NCBI GenBank assembly: GCA_948146395.1 | Contig: OX411543.1 | Location: forward strand, 31,453,058-31,517,057 | Source: Fragum whitleyi | Taxonomy: Eukaryota > Mollusca > Bivalvia > Cardiida > Cardiidae | Reading direction: 5' to 3' | Length of the DNA stretch: 64,000 nucleotides | In this document: in pieces, positions 43,968-57,700 of the stretch | Layout: each line of letters opens with the position of its first letter | Position numbering within the stretch: the first letter of the stretch is position 1 | Program-made: the position numbers and the translations under genes | The notes under the pieces: model-generated | The model's input: the letters and a program-made list of their open reading frames with translations, nothing else | What the model was told of the DNA's origin: nothing | Database searches by the model: none

Positions 43968-45294
43968 TATATGTGCAATATTTGTGCTTTGGTGTGATTG
44001 TTTCTTCTTTGACATTAAAGGCTATAAAGTTATGGCAGTCACTGAGACCACAGTCAAAATTACAAGTGTTCTCTATAAAACTTTTGTTATTAGTTAAAAT
44101 TACATCAAGTAGAGATGGTGCGCTATTTGCAGTATAACATGTTGGTTCTGAGATAAGATTGTCAAGAGCAAGGATATCACATGAGTTTTTAAGTGTACTG
44201 CCTTTGTTTGTACATAGCAAGTCATAATTTAGATCTCCCAAAGTCACAATGTTATCATACTTGCAGAGTGTTTGGTCTATTGTTGTATCAAAATCAGCTT
44301 GAAAAGTATTGTTTGATAAAGACGGAGGCTTATAACATCCGATTACTAATAGTTTTGTTTGTTTGAAATTTACTTGTATTGCAATAGACTCAATGTCTTT
44401 AAACTCATATTCTTGTTTTCTATCACCTGCTATGTCTGATCTCAGATAGGCTATGATACCCCCTCCATTTACAGATCTGTCTGCTCTCCACATATTATAG
44501 TTGCTTACTGAGAATTGAGAATTGGGAAAGGAAACATCTATTTTGGTTTCTGATATAAAGAGGAGGTCCACTGAGTTTGTTGAGAGTAAATCTTGTATAC
44601 ACCAGAATTTATTTCTAATGCTATTAATATTGAGGTAGCCACATGTGAAATTTTGCGGATTCTTTTGTTTTAAAATAGTTAGAGGTTCAAAATTATCAAT
44701 AATACTACTATCACATTCTGAGTTAAATTTAAAAGATCTATCTATAGATAAATAAGATTGGTTAAAAAAGCTATCTGTAAAATGAAAGTTATTGCATTGT
44801 TCGCAGATCCAAGGTTGATCACTATTTGAAAGCTCATGGTACTCGTCTGTAGAAACTTTTGCACATCTAATGTGCCACCAGTAGTAGCAGGCTTCACAAT
44901 ATATTCCACGGAGATTTTTTGCAACTGCTTTGTTGCAACCTCCACAAGGGTATTTTGTAGGTCCGGGATTTAAAGCTACATCTCCCGATAAGATAATTAA
45001 GTAAAGTTTTATGCAATGTATTGGGTCTAATGGGATCGATTTGACTCTTCTAGTGAAAATAAGATGGAAATATAGCTGGTGGTACAAGTTTACTTGAAAG
45101 TTACTTGAAAGAGAGTTGATCACATTTTGGTGTTTATGCTGATGAAACGGTTCTGTTCCTCTACTTGTAAAAGAAATTGAGATATAAACTGACTGTGATT
45201 TCTTGTCGTGATATACATCGTTGTTCCTTGCCAATTTCGGTGTAGGAGGGACGAGACTTTGGGTAAGAAAGATCGTAAACAGAATAATGTACAT
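43968..45294 (-). CDS. LINE-2 N-terminus: 2A-like motif, PHD finger, endonuclease
   Basis: The 442 codons start from an ATG at 45294. Residues 1-100 include a hydrophobic start. SGDVALNPGP at about 103-112 resembles the 2A skipping motif (D-x-E-x-NPGP, with Ala for Glu). A PHD-type C4HC3 finger uses Cys117, 120, 133, 136, His141, Cys144, 164 and 167. The endonuclease starts at LNINSIRNKF and has ISETKID, GDLNYDL, SLLDVILTNN and LSDCHN in place of the usual SDH. The frame runs into the inserted transposon downstream. Whether the annotated ATG is the native start is unknown. Confidence 0.8.
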
Positions 45295-45311
45295 TGATCA
45301 AAGAAAGTTGT

Positions 45312-45567
45312 ATTTGAGCCTGTGTGAGACATTTCCAACAATTGACATAGGCCTATGCGTAAGCTGCAATCATTGAGCAGCATACACACCCACATAGTGC
45401 AATTAGAAGATTGTCTGTCTGTCTAAAAATACTAATAAGATTTGTCTATAGATACCTATAAAGCGCAAAGTGAAGATTCTTGACAGACTGTGCGGATGCA
45501 CGGGCTGACCAGAGTCTTTGCTTGGTTCACATTTGAGATTGATGGAAATGTCAAACACTGGCTCATT
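45312..45567. mobile_element. MITE family M1, copy 2
   Basis: Ends TTTGAGCCTGTGTGAGACAT and, reversed, AATGAGCCAGTGTTTGACAT; core GACAGACTGTGCGGATGCAC...CTGACCAGAGTCTTTGC. It occupies most of the 373-bp gap between the LINE-2 ATG and the first dioxygenase exon. Confidence 0.8.
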
Positions 45568-45667
45568 TATCTATATACATGTACATGTATCTATAAACAC
45601 ACTTGCTTTTCCATTTATTATCATGAATAATCATTATTTTTTCTCTTGAAGGAAGTTTTGAATAACA

Positions 45668-45701
45668 ATGCCTAAACAAGGATTTGGCCCTTACAAAAAT
45701 G
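45668..45701 (+). CDS. PhyH exon 1
   Basis: Start codon and [11 protein letters not shown]; donor GTGAGT, phase 1. Confidence 0.8.
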
Positions 45702-48700
45702 GTGAGTATGAGATGTTTTTAGCACCCTTTAATCAGGGGTGTGGAATAACTTTTTTTCTCTCCACTTGTCAATGGACAACTTAAAGTCAATTTTCTATTT
45801 GTCCAGGATCAAAATGAACTTGCCCTCAAAAGAATGAAATAATAAATATTGATAAAAACATTGTTTTTATGCCCCCATATCGAGAGATCGAGGGCATATT
45901 GTTTTACTCATGTCCGTCTGTCTGTCTGTCTGTCCGTCCGTCTGTCCGAAAACTTAACCTTGCCAATATCTTCAAGCCTATTCAAGATACAAAGCTAATA
46001 TTTGGCATGATGATAGATCTCAATGATCCACATCCGCTGGTACCAAAGTCAAGGTCATGTGACAAGGTCAAGGTCATCTGTCAAGGTCAAACTTTGAGAA
46101 TTTGAACCGAAAACTTAACCTTGCCAATATCTTCAAGCCTATTCAAGATACAAAGCTAATATTTGGCATGATGATAGATCTCAATGATCTGCATCCGCTG
46201 GTACTAAAGTGAAGGTCATATGACAAGGTCAAGGTCATCTGTCAAGGTCAAACTTTAAAAAAAAAATGCCGTTACGGGGGCATTCGTGTTTCACAAACAC
46301 ATCTTGTTTATGAAGAAAATGCTGTAACCCAGCATTTTCTTCATTAAAGACAATGTTTTCCTCTCTTTTATACAAACAAAAGGATGTCTTTCCTTCTCGA
46401 CCTTTAGTACTGTATCAAGATTGGTTCTGGTATTTACTTGTCCACAGACAAGTGGCATAGAAAAATGTACTTGTCCGCAAGTGGAAAAACACATGTCGGA
46501 CAAGTCGGGCATGGGAATTCCACACCCCTGCTTTAATGGTTTGACGCTAACTTCATTTTACCATAGGCCTTCAGAACTAGCTGGTACAAGCTTTCACCAG
46601 TCATCCTCTCTGAGTACAGGTCCTCCCAATCTTTCCAAGCTCTGGAGTAATTTGATCTTTATACATTACTCAAGTAATACATATAGTGCTTTACATGAGG
46701 TAATTTCAGACATGAGGAAAGCAGTGTGGAAAAAGAAGAAATTGCTTGATACACAGAGTTTTCTCTTTCTCTTATGAGGTTTATACTTACAACACTAAAC
46801 CCAGGGTGTGACTTTCACGATTTTTAAGAACTGGAGTCATTGAGTGATAAAAAATTTCATGAAATTTTGGAAGGATCTGCATCATAGATTGAAGTGCTAC
46901 TCCTACCCAAAAATTACAGTGTTAGTGGCGATCCCTGCCATTTGTTTGAAAAGAAAAAAGTGGAGTTTAAGAACCCTTATTTGGCTTGTGAAGATGCTGT
47001 GATCACACATAGGAAGGATTTTGGATTCTATCTAACAAATATTCAAAAAAGCATACAGGGACTGGACTTATTGCCTGGTGTGCTCAAATGTTTGTAAATT
47101 GAATTAGTTTTGAAGTACTGTTTATAGCATCAATATTCTGTGTAATTAATGAACTGGGAGGGCGGGGCTTAACTGTGACGTAATTTGGCGAGTTTGCTTT
47201 TCAATAGTTTGGGTTCTTTGAATTTTAGTCAATAATCATCGTTAACACGTGCAAATAACTGTATCCTAAAATCTAAAGGATTAACATGCTTTGAAGGAGT
47301 TAACACATTTCATGGTTTGGTTACCAAGGCCTCCTTACTTCAGCTTGATTAAGCTGAAGTTATGAGGATTTGGGTACCAATATACAATTTAAGGTCTCGA
47401 GTTATTTATGTCGACTCTTTATAAGTAGGTTATTTTAGATAAAAGCTGATTTCCCTTAACCTTAAATGCAGAGACCTGTTACGTAGACTCCGCCCTGACA
47501 GGGCATTAATCATGAATAATAATATAGGTAAAAAAAATCTTAACAGAGGGTGTCATTTGATGTCAAGGTTGCAAATTTTTATTAACTTGTCCATAAATTC
47601 TCCATATAAATATTGTAGGTTCTTGAAGTTACTTTATCCAGTAAATTCCAATTAATAACCACACCCCAAAACATAGACAGAACATATTATGTAATCACCC
47701 GTTTCGTGTTGTGTCCAGGCGTCTGGGCAGCATCCATTTCTTTTTACGAAACATAACTCTGTTACCTTATATCCCATTGACTTGAAGTTATTTTCTTCTC
47801 ATGATTATGAAATGCAGTATGCAAGAATAGCAACTGTACCTAGCTGAATTTTAGAGCTATTCCCCATTGTTGTTTTTCATACATGGAGATCAAGCAGTGT
47901 AACAGGCATATCTTGTGACAATTTGCCACCTTGTTTGATTATTGGCTACTAAAACATCATTGCTACAGTACATATTCAAGCTTAAGTTACCAAGTTTAGA
48001 TCACCAATAAGAAATATTATACACTTTAATTTTTTGAAAAATAAAAAGATTTGATACTGTGACTTCATGGTTTATTCCATTTTCTATGATACAGAGTTCC
48101 AGTATGAAGCACCAGAGTTCAGAGTCACTGATGAAGTGAGGAATGCCTTTGAAGAGAATGGGTTCATCATAATCAGGTGAGTCTATGGTCTACAAGGGGT
48201 GATACTGAGGTGAAAGGGAGTTTGAGACTCCTTAATTAAGGGCATAACTACGATTACACATTTTATGCAAGTGCGTAATAGAAATAAATCCTCTTTCGAA
48301 AAATATCATTGATGAATTATCATAACATTGAAACTACAGCTTATTCAAGCTGTAGTTACCATGTTTTGATTATTCACCAACACTCAAATCATAGAAAAGG
48401 GGAGAGAATGGAGGATATTCATCTTTTGGCACAGTCTTTATATTGCCTTTATCCTTTATATTCTATGGTGGTTGTCTTCTGAGTGTGTATAAATTTCAAA
48501 ATCTTAGCTACATTTATGTTATTTTCAATGGTTGGCTCCTTCAATTTTTATTTCTTGATTGTATTGGAAAATCATACTTTGTTTCTCAAAGACATCAAAA
48601 TATCAGAACTATAATCCAATGAGAAATAACAATAATGCAAGATGAGGGGATGGGGTACTTTTTTTATATGAAAAAAACACCAAAATTTCTGAATCAGGAA

Positions 48701-51700
48701 TTTAAAAAAATCCTGATTGTGTGACTGAAATTGAATGAGATATATTTGATCTAATTGTAATTTTGAAAAAAAATTCTTCACCCACAAGTGATGTAGCCAA
48801 TGAGTTTGATAGCCAAGGGATTGAAGAATTGGTTTTTACTAGTGTCAGTATTAAAAACATGATTTGGTGAACCAGTGGACTAAATATATATCCAAAATAC
48901 TTAATTTACAAATACTATATATTGGTATATATTATAAAAAAGTGCTACCAATTTATAGTTTAAATCAAATGTCAATGCAACTTTTTCTTAAAATTTATGT
49001 TTAATTGAAAGAGTTGAATGATACATTTCAACTAAAGAGGTTATTCACATGTAACTATGCATCATGCTGATAAATTTATCTACAATTTCAAGGTTAACTC
49101 TTTACTCAAAATGCTTTTTTTCATGCACCTTGTAAAGTTTGTAATTTTCTTACTGAGATTAATATTCAGCCATAGTTTTATTGAACGATTTTGACAATTT
49201 TCACATGTTTATCATTTTCTGAATAATAATTGTTTAAACTTTTATTTGCCTCATTACCAGACAATTTTTTAGATTGATCCAAAATGAAAGAAGATAAATG
49301 GCAGGTGTGTGGAATCCCCATGCCATTCTAAGTATAATGTCCGACATGGGGTTTCCACTTGTGGTCAAGTACATTTTTCTAGGCCACTTGTCAGTGGACT
49401 AGTAAATGCCTGAGCAAATCTTGATACATATATAATACGTACTTAGTGTTTTGTATCAGAAAAAATATCTAACGAGGTTGGGAGAATTGATCATTGTCGA
49501 GGCTCTGCCGAGACAATTATCAATTCTTACAACCGAGTTAGATATTTTTTCATACAATACACTTAGTACGTATTATATTTATCTTATAACCTCTTTTTGT
49601 CTGGTTTTCATCGGTGTTTCGAACTGAAATTCAATTTTCTAAAAATAACTGCATGATATTATTGTTCTAAAAATAACTATGTGATATCATAAAAAATATC
49701 ATACGGGATGTTATCACATGGATATTTGTATAGTTATAAGATAAAGTACTAAAAGGATCTAGGAGAAACCCCATCCTATTGTTTGTATCAAATGGGAAAA
49801 AACATTGTCTTGACAATGTTTTTCTCAATATTTATCAACTCACTCTTGTGTGCTCATTTTGATTCTGGACAAGTAGGAAATCAACTTTTGCATGTCAGTA
49901 GACAAGTGGAGAAAAGTCGTATTTCCACACCCTTGTAAAAAGGGGAAAAGGTTAAGGTTGATGTTGTAGAAAAATAAGTTCCGGAATAGAGTTGAAAAGA
50001 AAATCATTACTTGTCCATGAGCAAAATCCCCATTTTATATGTGGCCTGTCATGCCAAAAAGGGCTAACTGAGAGCTTTGTAAAATAAATATTTTGACCCA
50101 TCACATGTAAAGGGACCATCTTGGTAGTGTGTAAAGTATCAATCCTAGTCAGCCTGTGTGGATTGCACATTACTTTTTTCTGAATCAAGAATGATCAATC
50201 TACCTCCCAGTGAAAGAATTTTTGAAATGCAACCTCTCGTTGACCAATGCTGGACCAAATCTCTTTTTCAAATATTTATTCAACACAGTTTCCAGATAGT
50301 CCTTTTTTGCGTGACTGGTCACTTTTGAAAAAAAGATTTATTCCAGTACAGGTAAACAGAAAGTATATAATGATAGATTTTGAAAATCTGCTTATTGCAT
50401 CAAGTTCTATCATAGTAAGCCTGTGTGGTCTGGCTAGGGTGGACACTTTGCACACTACCCAGATGGCCTTATATTGCTTGATGAATTATATATGTTTTCT
50501 TTGGTGTTATTTTTGTCCTGCATTTTTTTTAGCTCAACTATTCGTAGAATAGGGGGCTATTCTGGTCACTCGATGTCGGCATCATGCATTGGGTAAGCTT
50601 TTACGTGCAAGTGTTTAATATCTCTGTTTCTACTGAAGCTATTGCTTTGAAACTTTGCACATACTTCTTAATATCAGCCACTGAACAAAGATTCATTACT
50701 CTGATATTGTATTTAGTGGAATTATAACCCTTTTCAGACTTGAAAATCTTTAAGTTTTTTGTGTGAAACTGATGTATATCTGAAATATTTCTGTTTCTTC
50801 TAAAGCTATTGCTTGGAAACTTTGTACTGACATACTTCTGTGACCATAATTTTAGCCCACAGAAAAAGATTCATTACTCAGATATAGAATTCAGTGGAAT
50901 TTTAACCCATTTCTGACTTAGAAATTCCTAATTAAGTTTTTACATGCAAATGTTGTATATCAGTTATATCTCTAGTTCTTTTTAAGCTAATGCTTGGAAA
51001 CTTTGCACATGCTTGTGTTACTATGATTTAAGCCTTTAGACAAAGATTCAATACTCTGATATTGAATTTAGTGGAATTTTAACCCTTTTTGGACTTAGAA
51101 ATTCTTGGTTAGGTTTTTACGTGCAACTATTGTATATCAGTTATAATTCTATTTCTACTTAAGCTTTTGCTTGGAATCTTTGCACATGTTTCTGTGACCA
51201 TAATATCAGCTTCTAGATAAAGATTCTTCTCTCTTGACTTTCATTTAAATGAATTTTCCAATGTTGATATTGATTTGCTGTTACTATCCAGCACTAGGAA
51301 TAGTTGAGCTTTTGTGTCCTCCAACAGCTCTTGTTTTCTTTACCCATTAAAATGTTGGATTGTGTTGTTTAGAGCTTGATCTGTTTGGTAAGTGTTAGTC
51401 AAAATTGACATAATTCATGATGTTTTATGTCAAGTATCAATTAATGTGTTGTCCTTGGCATATAAATAATTCTTTCTTTATCAACCATGTTACCCTATCT
51501 GTGCGTGATGTTTAGTTATCATAACTTTCAAATGATATTCAAAATGCACCAGAGCTACAGATAATAGGGTGTAACTCAAGGCTATAATCTTTATTTCTCA
51601 ATGAACCCCTGTGATGTGGGTACTCATGTGAATAGTCTCAATGAGGCTATTCCATTGAGTACCCACAAGATAGGGTTTGAGTGAGAACTAGTGAAATATT

Positions 51701-54700
51701 TCAATATGAAATCCCAAACACCCCCCTCTTTTTGTAGCTCTATGCACTTATGCTAGCAGTTTTTGTGGAACCTCAATAGAAAGATTTAACTCTATGACAG
51801 ATCCAGGATTTCTATAGTGTAAATGGGGTTTGAAGTTACAAAAGGGGGAGGGGGTGTTTTGTTGCTATTATGATCAAATTGTGATTGAATGTCCCCAAGA
51901 AAATGAAATGATAGCAAGGGCTACATAGGGGGCTTCATTTGAACCCAAGAAACCCCTGTAGATCTTTCACTGTCATTATGTGATAGTGCTATAGATTTAA
52001 AATGTGCTTGACTATATATGCAGATCCCTCCTAGGGGAACCTTTTCTAACCTTTAATCTTATTGGAATCCTTTAACCCTTTCCTGTTTTACAAAATTTTA
52101 GACCTGTCCAAATTCAAAGGTTATGCAGACGAAAATTTAAAGTGGATTTAATTTGAAAAATAACCATTCAGTAGGGTAGAAAATAATGTGGAAAAAGAAG
52201 AAATTGCTTGTCAGAAGCAATTTCTTCTTTTTATGCCCCCGATAGGGAGGCATAATAAATTTGACTTGTCCGTCCGTCCGTCTGTCCGTCCGTCTGTCCG
52301 TCTGTCCGTCCGTCCGTCATTCCGTCCAAAAACTTTAACATTGGCCATAACTTCCTTATTACTATCAAAGCGGTGTCGGGGGCATTGTCATCTTACAGTG
52401 ACAGCTCTTGTTTCACAATGTTTTCTCAATCATAAAATCACAGGCACGTAAAAAGCAGGGATTAAACAGCAAAGGGTTTATAATTTTGTGAGAAAACCTT
52501 ATAATCACGTATCTTCAGTAAGCACTAAACCAACAAATTCTTTAAGTTTCTGTGTTTGTTGACTTCTTATTTGTGTATTAAATGTAAAAAGTGGACAGAC
52601 AAACACAGAATCTTAAAAGAAAAATATTGGCATTTTAAAACAAATATCTCTGGTGTTTTATCATTTCCATTTAAGTCAGTCACAAATGGTAATCAAAAGC
52701 CATAAAGTAAGAAAATGTTGGAACTGTTTGTATTTATTACTCTGTCTATATGCAGGTTTATCAAAAAATGATTTTGACTGAAATAACCTTAAGGAAAACA
52801 TATAATTTTATGGGAACCTGCTTGTTAGGTGTAAAGTTATTATAATTGCCTATTGACAAATAGACATTTACAATAGGTTTGCACTGACCCCTCCAAACCT
52901 TCATAAGTTAGAAATCCAAAATTAGCAAGAAACCCCATTTAAATTTGGTAAAAAAGACAACAACATAATGTTGCAATGATCTGTGTTGGAGTGTACCATT
53001 TCGATTAATTATACTTTAGAATCTAATTGTTTAAAGCATTTACAGGCCCCCTCACATTTGTATATGTTTTCCAAGCTGAAGGCAAAATACAAAATTTACA
53101 TACATCTAAGCCCCCCCTCCCCTAGTCACCAACAAGTCACAGTCATTATTATTTATGACCATCTGTCTGTCCACATATCTACAAGAAATCTAAACATGTA
53201 AAATATATTTGTTCCATTACAATGCTTTTTATTGGCATGGTGGTCCCTTATATCAATATATACTTATCATTTAAGGTCCAAGTCATCTGACCAGGTAAAT
53301 ATCAATTATCCAGGTCACACTTCTAAAAAAAATGTGCCATTTTAATTTTAAGGGTATCTGTGTTTTACTAATGCATCTTGTTTTTTTTCAGAAATTTGTT
53401 GGATACAGAGGAAGTGGAGAAGGTCAAGAAAGGTTTAGAGGAGTATGGGCTGGTGGAGAACTACTCTTATGGGGTAAATTAAACCCATTACCCAGCAAGG
53501 GGTTACTAGCATTATGCACTTTTTGCAAGTGTGTGATACAAAAAAATCCCGTTGAAAAAGGAAGAGACTTATTTTCAACATAAAATCTTACAAAATCTTC
53601 TCCTTCCAAACCATTGGCCCGATTTCAATAAAACTTGGCAAGAATGATCCTTCGGTGACCCTTTTCTCAAGTTGTTCAGGAAACTTGGATTGACCCCAGA
53701 ATATCGGCGTGGGGGGGCTTAATTTTTTCTTTAAAATTTCAAAAATCGTCTCCTCCCATTCCATTGGCCCGTTTTCAATGAAACTTGGCATGAATATACC
53801 TTGGGTGACCATCTTCTTAAATTGTTCAAGAAATTTGGATTGACTCCCAAATATGGACATGGCAGGGGAGTGGGGGGGGAAAAGACTTATTTTGAACATA
53901 AAATCTTATAAAATCTTCTCCTTTCAAGCCATTGGCCCAATTTCAAACTTGGCAAGAAATGATCCTATGATGACCCCTTTCTCAAGTTGTTCAAGAAATT
54001 CGGATTGACCCTCAAATATTGGCATGGTAGGAGGCAGGGCTTATTTTCACTTTAAAATCTTTGAAAATCTTCTCCTTCCCTCTCACTTTGGCTAATTTCA
54101 AAGAAACTTGGCATGGATATTCATTAGGTGCACCGTCACTTAAATTGCTAAAAACTTTTTGATGGGCCCATAAATGTTGGCTGGGCAGGGAGGGGCTTAT
54201 TTTCACTTTGAAATTTAAAAAAAAAAATGGACTAATTTCATTTAATCTTGTAATGAATGACCCTTTACTAAAAATTGTTCCTGAAAATGTGTTTAGAATG
54301 GTCTACTTATAACAATCACCTTTATGTTGGTAATAAGATGGGTAAAGGGCTTGCAAGTTAATGGTGATTGAGTATTTTTATGAATTGTGTACCAGACCCT
54401 ATAAATCATTACACAATAAATCTAAAGAGACTTCAAAGTGTTGTTTTCAGTCTAAGAAAGCTTTGTTTAATGACAGTCTGGACATGTTAAAAGCAGGGCT
54501 AGTGTTTGACCCTTAAACCAGTGTTTTGACCCCCAAAAATCTGGAAATGTCTTTTTTGACCCCTAGAAATTTCTCCCAAGGGGGTCATTTTGACCCCTTT
54601 GAGAGAAATTTCTAAGGATTAAAACATGGTTTTATACCCAAGATTTTCATAAATTACTATCTTAAGTGCTACAAATTACTTGTTTTATATCATATCTTAC

Positions 54701-57700
54701 AAGGAACAGTTAGAGTGACTCTAAAATATGCAAAATACTGCTTATGATTTGGGTTTTCTGTCATTTTGACCCTTAAAAAATCAGATTTGACCCCCAAAAT
54801 TTCTTAGGTGAGGAGTCAATGACTCCCCAACATCAAACATTTAATGGAGCCCTGTAAAAGCCAATGGAGCAATCTTGTTTATTCACTATGATTAGCATTA
54901 AGGATTCCAGGAGATACCAGGACACTGTTTTGGGCGAATGCTGCAGACTTCACGAAATACCCATTTTTTTAACTGGACAGTCGGTCTGGTAAATTAAAAT
55001 TTTTTTGCAGACCGGACAAAATTCCACCAGACATACCAATAGGACACATTGTGTATATAGCTAGGTTTTACCAGACAGTCGGTCCTGTATTCATGTGCAA
55101 CTTATCAGACCGTCATGATTTTTACGAGAAATGTCAGTGGGACCGGCGGTATATTGTGAAGTCTGATGCTGTTGGGCCTACTTCATAATGATACAAAATG
55201 AGCCCGCACAACATTTCCAACAATTTCAAATGTGAATGAGGCACAACCATTAAGCTGCCTTGGCAGTCTCACAATGCAATAAGAAGGGTTTTAGAGTGTA
55301 ATCTTTCTACAAAGTTCATCATAGGTGTAGCTAGGATTTCGAAATTTTCATGCATTTCGAAGGCGACCAACAAAGAATATATAGGATAAAGGCAATATGT
55401 CGACTGAGAATAAAGACTAATGCCATCCACCTGCTCCCCAATTATATGATTTGAGCGTTGGTGAATAATCAAACATCGTAACTACAGCTTGAATAAGCTG
55501 TAGTTTTGATGTTATGATCATTCATCAACGAGATTGTTCGAAAGAGGATTTATTTTTATAACGCATTTGCGTAATGTACGTAATGGGAGCTACGGTGTTG
55601 TTCATTGTAAATACTCTGGTCAGACTGAGTGCTCAGTGAAATTGTTGGAAATATTAGGCAAATGCTCAAATGTTTAAATTATCAATGGCAGGTACCTGAT
55701 GGACATGGCCGGGAACCAAGAGTTATGATTTGGAGTCATCCTGGAAATGATGTTCTTGGTATGGTACCCAGGACACAAAAAGTGTCCTCTACATGTGAAC
55801 AAGTAAGAGCAGTTTTAGACTTACCATGTTAAATTCCTACAGATGAAAAATTTTATGAAGGTCTAGTTCTAAAAGGATGGATATGAAAAATTAAATGCTT
55901 CTATCAGGAGAAAGAAGATACTTTTTTGCTTATAGAACTTTTTTTTAGATTTTTAAAATGAATCTCTCAATATATAGGGGATAATCGTTTGTTTCAGAGT
56001 AAGATCGATTTATATTTCATTGAGTGAACAACAATAGCTATATTTTCACGAGTGGCAGAGCCACGAGTGAAAATATGGCCTTTGTTGTTCATGAAATGAA
56101 ATATAAATCGATCTTACAAGAAAAACAAACGATTATTCTATTTCTTTAATGCAAAAATGAGATAAAATATGATATTTCTAGGGCATATTTTCGTAAAGGG
56201 CGCCATTTTGTGCGTGATTGCTATGCAACGTTCATTGTGACGTCACTTATTTCGCCCCGCATAGATGACGTCAGATAGGATGAAATGCACAAAAGCAGGG
56301 TACAAGTTTTTGATAATTTGACTATAACACTCTTGTTAAAATACCTGTCATTTTAAAGATTTGAAGATTGATCAATGTCATTGATTATGTACAACATTAT
56401 GGACAATGAAGAAATTGCTTGCAACAAGCAATTTCTTCATTTGCTGTAATGTTCTTCAAAGCTTTGTTCAATAAACAATGTTTTCCTAATTGAGGCATAA
56501 AAAAATAATTTTGCGTCTTCTCCAAGTTTACATGTATAATTCTAAAATGCTTATTTTTGAAAAATTTAACAAATGAATGATATAAATATATTTCCAGTTG
56601 ATGGGAGGGGATGAAATGTACCATTATCATACAAAGATAATGATGAAGGATGCCAAAAAAGGAGGAGGATTTAATTGGCACCAGGATTATGGGTAGGTTA
56701 TTCCTTTTTATCACCTTTGTGGAGCTTTGCATAAAGGGAAAGATTTCTCTATCAAAATGAAAAAAACGAACTGATATTTGTCTATCTATTTCCATGTGGG
56801 TACTCATGAGAAACATCAAGATAATTCTGATGAGTCTACACAACTTGCAATTTCAATGGGAAAAACAAAACAAAAACATGATAACAAAATCATCACCTGC
56901 AAATTATCTGAGACCAAGATATGGTTTAATTTGAGAGCAATTGAAGATGCAGAAGATGATATTTGATTATACAGAATTGTATCCATCAATTGAAAGATAT
57001 ATAAGGAAGTTTTATAATCAATATTTAATAAGCAATCTAAGCTATTTATTTTTGGGAAAAATATGATTTTTTTTAAAGAATTACTCTTATGAACCATTTT
57101 GCAACAAGCAATTAAGTGTTGAATTTTTCTCTCTTGCCACTGTCAGATAGCATTTGGTAGCTACTCAGACTGTCAATCATAATAGTCTTGGTTTTGATTG
57201 TCAATGACTTAGAAAGCTGAAATTATAGTACTGGTTGGAGAAATAACAGGAACCCATTTTTCGGTCCTCCAGCCACCACAGTATGACTGGCATAAAACAT
57301 AAAACCCCATTCAAACAGACTTATTTTTCTCTCCGTTTAAATATACAACTGGTTCCTTGTACACTTTCAGATATTGGTACAAGAATGGAAATTTGAAACC
57401 TGATTTGATGAGTTTGTTTATGGCTGTTGATCCTTGCTTGAAAGAAAATGGTGGGCTAGAGGTATTATGTGTTATGTACATAGAATTTTATTGTAAAATC
57501 AAATGTGACTTGTCACACAATAAAAGACCAACTGGAAACTCCATAAAATAAATGTTTGAAAAAAAGATTGATTCGAGAACAAATACCCTTGAGGTTGCAT
57601 TTCTAAAGTTCTTTCGCACTAATGCAGATTGATAAATTCAGATTCAGAAATTTAGCACAGTGCAAAAAGGTTTTTACACTAGTCTGAGTCTGGGCAATTT

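Larger units (their letters stand above)
38337..45294 (-). mobile_element. LINE-2: CR1/Rex-like non-LTR element, interrupted
   Basis: On the minus strand, the order is: N-terminal region with 2A-like motif and PHD finger, endonuclease (43968-45294), linker (41095 down to about 40805), reverse transcriptase (40829-38949), a 3' region and a (TTGTATC)n tail near 38337-38360. A 2870-bp DNA transposon (41098-43967) splits it, and a frameshift separates linker from reverse transcriptase. It is therefore defective. Confidence 0.85.

Noticed and set aside
53588..54206. Minus-strand frames resembling repeated proteins
   Set aside because: They arise from the tandem non-coding 155-bp units, and the repeated residues follow the DNA repeat.
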